Below are positions 35,037 to 40,893 of a stretch of 40,893 nt of DNA, piece by piece (within the stretch, counting starts at the first letter, position 1; each line of letters opens with the position of its first letter). Source of the stretch: an uncultured Victivallis sp. (GTDB lineage: Bacteria; Verrucomicrobiota; Lentisphaeria; Victivallales; Victivallaceae); assembly GCA_944389935.1 (NCBI GenBank), contig CALXOE010000034.1, positions 1 to 40,893 of the forward strand, in the 5' to 3' direction. Below the pieces are notes generated by a model. The model did not search any database. It had not been told where the DNA came from and worked only from the letters and a program-made list of their open reading frames with translations. The translations under genes and the position numbers were made by a program.

Positions 35037-35065
35037 TTGACGGAGGGGTGTTTTTTCTTTATCAT
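35037..35065 (+). promoter_or_regulatory. Promoter in the gap after the integrase gene
   Basis: TTGACG (35037-35042), 17-bp spacer, TATCAT (35060-35065). It points towards the decayed HTH copy and into the minus-strand HTH gene, so it could drive an antisense RNA. Nothing else was recognised between 34936 and 35158. Confidence 0.5.
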
Positions 35066-35158
35066 ACAATGAAAGTTCTCCTCCTACCTCATGTCTGTTT
35101 TTTTAATGCGGGCTTGTGCCCTGATTTTAACGACAACGAGGTAAGTAATGAAATTTCT

Positions 35159-35332
35159 TCAGTTTGCATCTTCTGAGCCATCAGTGTCTTCTTCCGCAAG
35201 GATGAACTTGATGATGTCGGAATTGCGGTATCGTACCGCAGTACCGATCTTCTTCCGTCGAGACGGAAAGGTCCTACTTTGCTTTCTTTTTTTGTACAAC
35301 TCAAAACTTGTGGAGACGGTTGAGACGTTACT
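35159..35332 (-). pseudogene. Remnant of a second AlpA/excisionase-like gene
   Basis: A 57-codon open frame without a usual start codon. Its C-terminal part reads RRKKIGTAVRYRNSDIIKF and ILAEED, as in the intact HTH gene. Bases 35186-35271 and 35519-35604 are equally long (86 bp) with five differences, four of them silent in this frame, so the copy was once under selection as protein. The N-terminal half of the HTH domain is missing or replaced. Confidence 0.55.
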
Positions 35333-35472
35333 TCAGCACCTTTAAAACTCTAACGGAAACTTGGTTCGTTTTGTCCAAGCGTTTTCCAAAGATAATTTGC
35401 TGACGTCTCAACTGTCTCCGCCCCTGTTTAAAAGTTTTCTTAAAGGTAAATTTCAAATGTCTCAAGTGTCTC
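35312..35472. repeat. Three GTCTCAA-x-TGTCTC-type sites
   Basis: GGAGACGGTTGAGACGT (35312-35328) is the inverted copy, with one mismatch, of ACGTCTCAACTGTCTCC (35403-35419). A third, direct copy, GTCTCAAGTGTCTC, lies at about 35459-35472. Each has two GTCTC half-sites 9 bp apart. They lie between the HTH gene and its remnant and may be recombination-directionality or operator sites. Confidence 0.5.
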
Positions 35473-35479
35473 AGTTCAC

Positions 35480-35842
35480 TTATATTTCAAATTCAGCCGT
35501 CCCACTGTCGGAAGACAAGTCTTCTTCCGCCAGGATGAACTTGATGATGTCGGAATTGCGGTATCGTACCGCTGTGCCGATCTTCTTTCGTCGAAACGGA
35601 AAGGCTCCGTTTCGTTCCAACTTTTTGAAGTTCGCCAGACTGATTCCGAGCATTTCAGCGGCTTCCGGCTGGTCGATCAGCTTCGGCAGCACAGCTGGAA
35701 TCGTCTCGCCGTTTTTCGCCAGGTTTCGCAACTGCGCCACGATCTCCCTTTCCTCCGGGATGCTCAACACTCCGGCTTCGGCCAGCGGGTGCAGCAGCTT
35801 TGCGATCAGATTGACCGTCGTTTCCTTGATCCTGACATCCAT
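35480..35842 (-). CDS. AlpA/excisionase-like HTH protein
   Basis: 120 residues from the ATG at 35842, which has an AAGGAGGT ribosome binding site; an upstream ATG at 35893 lacks one. Residues 1-50 are helical. Residues about 57-105 are a MerR/excisionase-type helix-turn-helix (LIDQPEAAEMLGISLANFKK, then FPFRRKKIGTAVRYRNSDI). Such proteins bind DNA as recombination directionality factors or as regulators of an integrated element. It is convergent with the integrase gene. GTCTC-type sites lie just downstream. Confidence 0.75.
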   Translation of the reverse strand: MDVRIKETTVNLIAKLLHPLAEAGVLSIPEEREIVAQLRNLAKNGETIPAVLPKLIDQPEAAEMLGISLANFKKLERNGAFPFRRKKIGTAVRYRNSDIIKFILAEEDLSSDSGTAEFEI

Positions 35843-35965
35843 TTTCAGACCTCCTTGATTCAGATACTTCCGTTGAAAAGGCTTTCCCCTCAAACTCAGG
35901 CGGAGAAAGCGGGGGTTTTAGAGTTTGTTTTTATTGTATCTATCAAAAAAAAATAAGCATCTCAC

Positions 35966-36127
35966 GAGAGAGAACACCCTAAGCAAAGCAAAAAAGAGAG
36001 AACAATACTATCTAAGACAAAGCACAAGAAACCCCTCAAACACAAAACAACAAAGAGAGAACACCCTAACGAACCAACAAACAAACACCAAAAAGCAAAG
36101 CAGACCTCTCAAAGGAGAACCCCCTAA
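35966..36127 (+). repeat. Iteron-like repeats in an A-rich, T-poor strand
   Basis: The element GAGAACACCCTAA or a variant begins at 35970, 35998, 36057 and 36115, with a weaker copy near 36027; the spacings are about 28-30 bp or twice that. The surrounding strand (about 35945-36210) is strongly A-rich and T-poor. It lies 150-300 bp upstream of the replication-like gene. No convincing protein is encoded; the open frame across it has low-complexity composition. Confidence 0.55.
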
Positions 36128-36270
36128 GCCGATACCAGAAACAAACCAGCAGGCACCTTTAAACAGACTTAAAGCGAAAGCAGAAGAAACCATAATCAAA
36201 ACAAAAACTTCTCTGACTGTTGTTATTATTTTACTGAAAAGAAAACAAAACATTACAGGAGCAAGCAACT

Positions 36271-37029
36271 ATGGGAAAACCCAGAATCCACCGGGAAGAA
36301 ACTTACAACGAAACCCGAATCTATCAAAGTCCATCAGGGAGCCGGGCGGAAATCCTGTCGGCGATCCATCAGATTTTCGATTACATGTGGAGCATCAGCC
36401 ACGGAAGACTTTACGTCAGCCATTTCACGGTCAACTTCCCCTCAACTTTCACACTTCAGGCCAATGACTTTCTGACCGGAACCCTCCAAAGCTGGCGGCG
36501 AACCATGCAGAACCGCCGAGTTCCAACCGAATATCTCTGGGGCCGCGAAAAAGGCGATTTTGCCAGCGGCGGGCACGTTCATTTCCACATCTTCGTCATC
36601 GTCCACGGCAAGTTCATCCAGTCCGCTTCCGGGATTGCCAGCCATTTGAATTGCTTGCTCTCCAAACGTTTGAAAGACGATGTCAGGCGGGTCCGGTGCA
36701 ATCCTCCATTACGGGACCGTTTCTACTGGGGCAAGAAGGTTTCCGCGAAGCTCGACAATCTCGCTGACGCGATCGAGTGGGTCTCCTACATCGCCAAGGT
36801 CGATACCAAGGAGGCTCCTTTCGGCCAGAAGACTTTCGGCTTTTCCAAAGGCTTTCTTCAGCAGCATCAGATTTCAGCTTTGACTTTGGCGGAAGAGGCC
36901 GCTTTCGACGATGCCGACCTTTCGATTTCCGACGAAGATTGGGCGGCATGGGGTTACGAACCGCTTAATTGGGAAGAGATTTTGAATTTCAACCCGGCAA
37001 CCGGTGGGCAGCTCCATGCGGAAGCCTGA
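36271..37029 (+). CDS. HUH-type replication-like protein (YagK/YfjJ C-terminal, inovirus Gp2-like)
   Basis: 252 residues with AGGAG before the ATG. YLWGREKGDFASGGHVHFHIFVIVHGKF carries an H-x-H metal motif (HVHFH) next to hydrophobic residues, and IEWVSYIAKVDTK near residue 175 supplies the Tyr-Ile-Ala-Lys motif of this family. Relatives occur in filamentous-phage genomes, cryptic prophages (YagK, YfjJ) and integrated plasmids, where they are thought to initiate rolling-circle replication. That role is inferred, and the tyrosine is the expected nicking residue. The iteron-like array upstream would fit a replication origin. A small downstream frame overlaps its end. Confidence 0.75.
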   Translation: MGKPRIHREETYNETRIYQSPSGSRAEILSAIHQIFDYMWSISHGRLYVSHFTVNFPSTFTLQANDFLTGTLQSWRRTMQNRRVPTEYLWGREKGDFASGGHVHFHIFVIVHGKFIQSASGIASHLNCLLSKRLKDDVRRVRCNPPLRDRFYWGKKVSAKLDNLADAIEWVSYIAKVDTKEAPFGQKTFGFSKGFLQQHQISALTLAEEAAFDDADLSISDEDWAAWGYEPLNWEEILNFNPATGGQLHAEA

Positions 37030-37210
37030 ACACAGAAAGGTACCGGAAAACCATCTCCGTTGCGCAGAAGCCTTCGCCGGGGTCGATGCCGGGATTGCGG
37101 TCTCAGTGGCCCTTCCCGTGGCTCCGAAATACCAAGACGGGCTAGCTGTTACAGCGGTTGCCGTCAACAGGAGTTCAAACCAGAGAGGAGGAAGCAAGAT
37201 GGACGGTTGA
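37016..37210 (+). CDS. Possible small protein, 64 residues
   Basis: An open frame overlapping the end of the HUH-like gene by 14 bp. It begins MRKPEHRKVPENHL and has a mildly hydrophobic centre (VDAGIAVSVALPVAP, LAVTAVAV). No ribosome binding site is clear at its start. A strong GAGGAGG site near its end would instead serve the tiny frame MDG-stop at 37199-37210. It could be a small membrane protein or a chance frame. Confidence 0.25.
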   Translation: MRKPEHRKVPENHLRCAEAFAGVDAGIAVSVALPVAPKYQDGLAVTAVAVNRSSNQRGGSKMDG

Positions 37211-37272
37211 GGTAGAATTGACAGAACTTTTATTCAACAACCAAAAAAAACTTAAACAATGGGGAATTTATC

Positions 37273-37671
37273 ATGATCAGAAATCGAAAATCTGTTTGCT
37301 GCTTTCCGAAAGACGAAGAACCTGAAAAGCCGCAGTTTTATCGGAGAAGCAAGGAGGAAGCCGATCGGGACTTCCGGAAAGGCATCCTGGAACGCGGCCC
37401 CGGTATCGAGGTGAGAGTTCACCCGAACGATCACACCAAAGAGATTGTGATCAAGTGGGATACCGGAAAACGCAAGCGCTACGTTCGTAATCGCCGCAAC
37501 CACCTGTGCGACGATCTGGTCGATGTTTTCGCCTGGGGAGAACCGAGAACCAGGAAGGAAGAACCTCTGCAGGACAAAGAGCCGCAGAATGAGGAACGGC
37601 AAGACGGAGAAGCGCAGGGCGACAACCCTCCGGGGAGCGAGCCGCAAACTGATGAGCCGCAAAACGATTGA
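37273..37671 (+). CDS. Hypothetical protein with acidic, repetitive C-terminus
   Basis: 132 residues with GGGGA before the ATG. Residues 1-90 are basic and could form a compact domain (DFRKGILERGPGIEVRVHP, then DTGKRKRYVRNRRNHL). Residues 95-132 are low-complexity Glu/Gln/Pro/Asn with repeated EPQ-type steps. I do not recognise the family. It is followed by a strong terminator, closing the plus-strand unit that begins with the HUH-like gene. Confidence 0.65.
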   Translation: MIRNRKSVCCFPKDEEPEKPQFYRRSKEEADRDFRKGILERGPGIEVRVHPNDHTKEIVIKWDTGKRKRYVRNRRNHLCDDLVDVFAWGEPRTRKEEPLQDKEPQNEERQDGEAQGDNPPGSEPQTDEPQND

Positions 37672-37679
37672 CCTTTTGC

Positions 37680-37720
37680 CGCCGGGAGAGCGGTGCTTAA
37701 AACCTTTCCCGGCGTTTTTT
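37680..37720 (+). terminator. Rho-independent terminator
   Basis: CGCCGGGA (37680-37687) pairs with TCCCGGCG (37707-37714), followed by six T residues (37715-37720). It lies 9 bp after the stop codon. Confidence 0.9.
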
Positions 37721-37735
37721 ATTTATCGGCAGGTC

Positions 37736-37788
37736 CTTCCAGAGTATCCGAACCGTTTCAGGGGGGGCGGAAGTTGACACTCTGGAAG
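37736..37788. repeat. 10-bp inverted repeat
   Basis: CTTCCAGAGT (37736-37745) and ACTCTGGAAG (37779-37788) are perfect complements around a 33-bp loop with a run of seven G. Its role is unknown; it lies between the terminator and the end of the PcfJ-like pseudogene. Confidence 0.45.
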
Positions 37789-37830
37789 AAGAGAGTTTGC
37801 AGGTGCGAAAGCTGCCCAGAAAACCGGATT

Positions 37831-38601
37831 TCATGCCGACTTTTTCCAGATCAATCCCACAGCTTCGACATAGGCTTTGATGTGGCGACGGACAACTGCC
37901 GAAGGCTGCCGGTTGCAACTTTCCTTCACCTGGACGAGAATCCTGCCGGGCAGTTCGATTTCGAGGGTGGCGCAGAGTTTCCCATCCAGCGAACGCATCG
38001 AGACGATGGCGCAACAGCCGCGCCGACAGGCATCCAGATAGGAGCCGACACAGTGATGTAACTGGCGGCCTTCCCGGAAAAGCGCATCCGAGTCGAGAAG
38101 TTCGTCAAAGATGATGTCGGGATTTTCCCGCACCCGCGAGAACCCATGCGACGGCCGGGAGCGGAGGACTTCTGAACGGCGAATGCCGTACAGCCACTCG
38201 TCAGCCTCCTGACATACCGAACGGAAAGACCGGTCTTTTCAGGTAAAATGCTCGTTGAAAAGTCCCTGTGTCCGCCAGTGGTGCACCGGAATTTGAAGTT
38301 CCCTCAGCGTGAACTTCTGACAAGCCAGCCATTCGGAAACAGTGCGGACAACATGAAGAAAAACCGGCCATTCAAGATAACGGCAGGCCCCGTTGAGCAC
38401 TTCAGCAATTTCCGTTGCCTCAGCGGTCGAATGGCGGTGACTTCGGAGAATACAGAGGCAACACCCTGTTCGCAAGGGAAGAAAAACGTTTTGGAAAGTG
38501 TCGGGAGCTGCGGGGCAGGCTGCTGGAACTTCTGAAAATTCAGAAGCGGCGAAAAGAGTGATTCGGCACCGGCAGGCCCCGCAACGACAACACAACTTCA
38601 T
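37831..38601 (-). pseudogene. PcfJ-like gene broken by an in-frame TGA
   Basis: The reading frame from ATG 38601 is continuous to 37831 except for one TGA at 38239-38241. Upstream it encodes about 120 residues beginning MKLCCRCGACRCRI; downstream are about 135 residues containing REGRQLHHCVGSY and TLEIELPGRI, the PcfJ hallmark. PcfJ-like proteins are common on plasmids and integrated elements but of unclear function. The downstream piece could be expressed alone from a GTG at 38133 (100 residues). Loss of function by a nonsense mutation is the simplest reading. Confidence 0.6.
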
Positions 38602-38723
38602 GCACGATTGCCGTTTCCGGTTTGACTTTTCGCTTTAGGCGAACTATGTTAAAAGGAAAGTTCATTAACCCAAAAAAAGGAAGTGAAACCGTAGAGACGA
38701 ACTGAATCTGAACTGAAAAATCG

Positions 38724-38894
38724 TATAATACCGGCCTTACAAGGAAACTAGCAATTTTCAAACGCAATGGCCGACTGCATGAAGTGTGTCCGGAATGTGG
38801 ACGCATTCTCGTGGTTTGTCGTTGCGTGGGCTTGCTAGTGCCTCTTGTAAGACGGATTGCGGAATGCGCCCTTTTTTTGTGCGCAGTTCCGCAA
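38724..38894 (+). ncRNA. Candidate structured RNA behind a TATAAT box
   Basis: TATAAT (38724-38729) predicts a start near 38736, exactly where CTTACAAG (38736-38743) begins; it pairs with CTTGTAAG (38844-38851). Nested inside are ACTAGCAA/TTGCTAGT and ACGCAA/TTGCGT, giving a rod of about 115 nt. A second hairpin, TTGCGGAATGCGC with GCGCAGTTCCGCAA (38857-38894), follows with seven T residues in its loop. No convincing -35 box is seen. It matches no RNA family I recognise. The rest of 38602-38977 holds nothing else recognised. Confidence 0.35.
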
Positions 38895-38997
38895 CCTGAA
38901 ACACAGTCGTTTGAGCAGTATGCTCCTCAAGCAACCGAAGGGAGGTGGATAACGTCCGGAAAATTGCGCACATTTTGAGAGATGGCACTTAAAAAAG

Positions 38998-39057
38998 AGC
39001 CTGTTTTCTGATTGATTATAGTGACCAACCCATAATCAAAGGAAAGGAAAACAGGCT
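38998..39057 (+). promoter_or_regulatory. Hairpin covering the transposase ribosome binding site
   Basis: AGCCTGTTTTC (38998-39008) pairs with GAAAACAGGCT (39047-39057), ending directly at the ATG, with TGATTAT/ATAATCA nested inside. In read-through transcripts it would hide the GGAAAGGA site, a known way for insertion sequences to silence impinging transcription. Confidence 0.6.
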
Positions 39058-39657
39058 ATGGAAAATGTAGCGTAGGAAAACGAAAAGGCAATCTCCGGAG
39101 CGATTAAAATTGATGAAAAAGAGATTCGGACGCATCTTGATGGATTGGTTCGACAGTCGGTCGAGGATACACTGAATACTCTTCTTAATGCGGAAGCTGA
39201 CGCGATCTGCCAGGCTTCGAGGTATCAGCGCAGTCCGGCTCGTCAGGAGACGCGAGCCGGAAGCTATAAACGCAAACTTCTGACGAAAGCGGGCAAAGTG
39301 GAACTTCACGTTCCCCGTCTGAGAACGTTGCCATTTGAAACGCAAATCATTGAGCGTTATAAGACAAAGCAAAGCAAAGCAAAGCAAAGCAACGTCGAGG
39401 AAGCCCTGATCGAGATGTATCTGGCTGGCGTGTCCGTTCAGCAGGTGGAGGATATCACCGAAGCCCTGTAACGTGGACTCCAAGTCGTAAGGCTGATCGT
39501 TTCGGATAAAGGTCTGGGATTGTATGAAATCATCGGTGATTTTTTTCCCTGAGGCCAAATGGCAGCGCTGTGTTGTACACTGGTATCGGAATGCTTTCAC
39601 CATGTGTCCGTGGAAACATCTCCGCGAGGTCGTCGTTATGCTCAGGCAGATTTCCAC
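39058..39657 (+). pseudogene. IS256-family transposase, multiply disrupted
   Basis: From ATG 39058 the frame meets TAG at codon 6 and continues with a typical IS256 start (GLVRQSVEDTLNTLLNAEAD, later LHVPRLRTLPFETQIIERY and VEEALIEMYLAGVSVQQVED). It ends in TAA at 39469-39471, where the segment with the first catalytic Asp is deleted. It resumes with VRLIVSDKGLGLYEIIG, suffers a frameshift at a T-run near 39541, and goes on with FPEAKWQRCVVHWYRNAFT before breaking off near 39657. Inactive. Confidence 0.85.
39366..39390 (+). repeat. (AAAGC)5 microsatellite
   Basis: Five perfect AAAGC units inside the transposase remnant, coding for the KQSKAKQS insertion between ERY and VEEALIEMY, where IS256 relatives have a short Arg/Glu-rich stretch. 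Confidence 0.85.
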
Positions 39658-39717
39658 GATAAAATGGGGAACTCGTCAGTATATGAACACTTACAAACTT
39701 TACGAAAGTGGTATAAA

Positions 39718-40893
39718 ATGAAAAATATTCTACTTGGGCTCATGGTATTCTGTCTCAGCATCGTCTGGGGAGGAGAAACTACACCAACAGCTCTCCGAAA
39801 ATCTGCAGAACAGGGAGATGCAAAGGCTCAGTGTCAGCTGGGACTCTGCTATGCCAAAGGCGAAGGTGTCAAAGCAGATGCCGAAAAAGCGGTTTACTGG
39901 TGGAAAAAAGCTGCGGAACAGGGAATGGCAGCGGCTCAGTTTTTTCTAGGATTCTGCTATGCCGCTGGCGAAGGCGTCAAAGCAGACGCCGAAAAAGCGG
40001 TTTACTGGTATCAAAAATCTGCAGAACAGGGAGATGCAAAGGCTCAGTATCAGCTGGGACTCTGCTATGACAATGGCAAAGGCGTCAAAGCAGACGCCGA
40101 AAAAGCGGTTTACTGGTGGAAAAAAGCTGCGGAACAGGGAATGGCAGCGGCTCAGTTTTTTCTAGGATTCTGCTATTTCGACGGCAAAGGCGTCAAAGCA
40201 GACGCCGAAAAAGCGGTTTACTGGTGTCAAAAAGCTGCAGAACAGGGAGAGGCAAGGGCTCAGGTTCTTCTAGGAGTCTGCTATTTCGAAGGCAAAGGCG
40301 TCAAAGCAGACGCCGAAAAAGCGGTTTACTGGTATCAAAAAGCTGCAGAACAGGGAGAGGCAACGGCTCAGTATAATCTAGGAGTCTGCTATTTCACTGG
40401 CAAAGGTGTCAAAGCAGACGCCGAAAAAGCGGTTTACTGGTGGAAAAAAGCTGCAGAACAGGGAGAGGCAAACGCTCAGTGTAGTCTAGTAGCCTGCTAT
40501 GCCAAAGGCGAAGGTGTCAAAGCAGACGCCGAAAAAGCGGTTTACTGGTGTCAAAAAGCTGCAGAACAGGGAGAGGCAAACGCTCAATTTCAGCTGGGAC
40601 TCTGCTATGCCAAAGGCGAAGGTGTCAAAGCAGACGCCGAAAAAGCGGTTTACTGGTGGACAAAAATTGCGGAACAGGGAGATGCAACGGCTCAGTATAA
40701 TCTAGGATTCTGCTATGCCAAAGGCGAAGGCGTCAAAGCAGACGCCAAAAAAGCAGTTTACTGGTATCAAAAAGCTGCAGAACAGGGAGATGCAACGGCT
40801 CAGTATCTGCTGGGAGTCTGCTATTTCGAAGGCAAAGGCGTCAAAGCAGACGCCGAAAAAGCGGTTTACTGGTGGAAAAAAGCTGCAGAACAG
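39718..40893 (+). CDS. Secreted Sel1-repeat protein, partial (runs off right edge)
   Basis: 392 codons from the ATG at 39718, open at the window end. Residues 1-19 form a Sec signal (MKNILLGLMVFCLSIVWGG). From residue 30 come ten complete 36-residue Sel1 (TPR-like) repeats and the start of an eleventh. The pattern is AEQG-x-A-x-AQ, then LG-x-CY, then GVKADAEKAVYWW. Sel1 proteins form alpha-solenoid scaffolds for protein-protein contact and are often secreted effectors or envelope factors; which applies here is unknown. Sequence differences between units cluster around AQ-xx-LG-x-CY-xx-G, while the second half is nearly invariant. It begins about 60 bp after the broken end of the IS remnant. 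No strong ribosome binding site is visible. Confidence 0.85.
   Translation, partial: MKNILLGLMVFCLSIVWGGETTPTALRKSAEQGDAKAQCQLGLCYAKGEGVKADAEKAVYWWKKAAEQGMAAAQFFLGFCYAAGEGVKADAEKAVYWYQKSAEQGDAKAQYQLGLCYDNGKGVKADAEKAVYWWKKAAEQGMAAAQFFLGFCYFDGKGVKADAEKAVYWCQKAAEQGEARAQVLLGVCYFEGKGVKADAEKAVYWYQKAAEQGEATAQYNLGVCYFTGKGVKADAEKAVYWWKKAAEQGEANAQCSLVACYAKGEGVKADAEKAVYWCQKAAEQGEANAQFQLGLCYAKGEGVKADAEKAVYWWTKIAEQGDATAQYNLGFCYAKGEGVKADAKKAVYWYQKAAEQGDATAQYLLGVCYFEGKGVKADAEKAVYWWKKAAEQ
39805..40893 (+). repeat. Tandem array of ten 108-bp units plus the start of an eleventh
   Basis: Units begin at 39805, 39913, 40021, 40129, 40237, 40345, 40453, 40561, 40669, 40777 and 40885, all exactly 108 bp apart. Units 1/3 and 2/4 resemble each other most, indicating duplication of a 216-bp pair. 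High nucleotide identity points to recent expansion or gene conversion. Confidence 0.95.

Larger units (their letters stand above)
33476..38977. mobile_element. Integrative element in tRNA-Arg(CCT), right end not located
   Basis: GC content drops after the tRNA, and the genes change to an integrase, excisionase-like, HUH replication-like and PcfJ-like set. The left end is placed at the tRNA 3' end. No second copy of the tRNA 3' segment was found by eye in the rest of the window, so the right limit shown is only the start of the IS remnant and the element may continue beyond 40893. Confidence 0.6.
38976..39660 (+). mobile_element. IS256-family insertion sequence, decayed and truncated
   Basis: Similarity to IS256/mutator transposases begins after an AT-rich left end (about 38976-39057) and stops near 39657. 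The right end and the C-terminal third of the transposase are missing, so this is a fossil. The exact left terminal repeat could not be fixed because the right one is absent. Confidence 0.7.

Noticed and set aside
35966..36127. CRISPR array
   Set aside because: Repeats are short, imperfect and irregular, with similar intervening sequence and no cas genes.
35925..36467. 180-codon plus-strand frame across the A-rich repeat segment
   Set aside because: Low-complexity Lys/Asn/Gln/Thr composition follows from the base bias. It has no ribosome binding site and runs out of frame into the HUH-like gene.
38239..38241. TGA in the PcfJ-like gene read as selenocysteine
   Set aside because: No selenocysteine insertion element was recognised, the family has no selenoprotein members known to me, and the neighbouring IS is also decayed.
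38712..38978. Small Cys-rich zinc-ribbon-like protein (CPECG ... CRC)
   Set aside because: No ATG and no ribosome binding site. The only start is an internal GTG, and the segment is better explained by nested inverted repeats.
33476..40893. Right attachment site (second copy of the tRNA-Arg 3' end)
   Set aside because: No adequate match was seen by eye; it may lie beyond the window.
39805..40893. Diversity-generating retroelement acting on the Sel1 gene
   Set aside because: No reverse transcriptase or template repeat is seen, and the variation is not adenine-directed; tandem duplication explains it.

Overview
The window looks like a chromosome segment of a GC-rich, Gram-negative-type bacterium of the Lentisphaerota (Victivallales, Victivallis-like), entered near its right end by a lower-GC integrative element. 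This placement is inferred. It rests on a prepilin-type FTLIEL protein at the left edge, a GntR repressor fused to a solute-binding-protein-like domain, carbohydrate genes (GH38, GH36, a sugar ABC importer, araBDA) and a heptosyltransferase. No 16S rRNA gene is present to prove it.

Left part (1-16350). A partial prepilin-like gene with a tandem repeat runs off the left end, next to a GntR-type regulator. Divergently, a six-gene run encodes a sugar ABC importer (ATPase, permease, lipoprotein binding protein), an alpha/beta hydrolase, a zinc-ribbon protein and the rRNA dimethylase KsgA. Next come tyrA with an orphan ABC ATPase, and a minus-strand run of PHP phosphoesterase, Mre11/YhaO-like nuclease (apparent CTG start), second PHP protein and YdcF-like membrane protein. 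A FusA2-type EF-G paralogue, a LacI regulator and cysK follow.

Middle (16351-33475). A GH38 alpha-mannosidase converges on a minus-strand operon (metallophosphatase, heptosyltransferase, secreted protein, GH36 alpha-galactosidase) at a shared terminator. The RNase P RNA gene lies upstream of that operon. A membrane glycosyltransferase with C-terminal TPR-like repeats, a large secreted protein of unknown function and the arabinose operon araB-araD-araA follow, then tRNA-Arg(CCT). Many host promoters share one form: TTGCAA/T or a close relative, a 17-bp spacer, then TATATT or a close relative.

Right part (33476-40893). GC falls and mobile-element genes begin directly at the tRNA 3' end: a tyrosine integrase, an AlpA/excisionase-like HTH protein with a decayed partial copy, phased iteron-like repeats on an A-rich, T-poor strand, an HUH-like replication protein of the YagK/YfjJ or inovirus Gp2 type, small hypothetical genes and a PcfJ-like pseudogene. 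A possible structured RNA and a decayed IS256-family insertion sequence follow. Last is a secreted Sel1-repeat protein built from near-identical 108-bp units that runs off the right end. The right attachment site of the element was not found, so its true extent is unknown.
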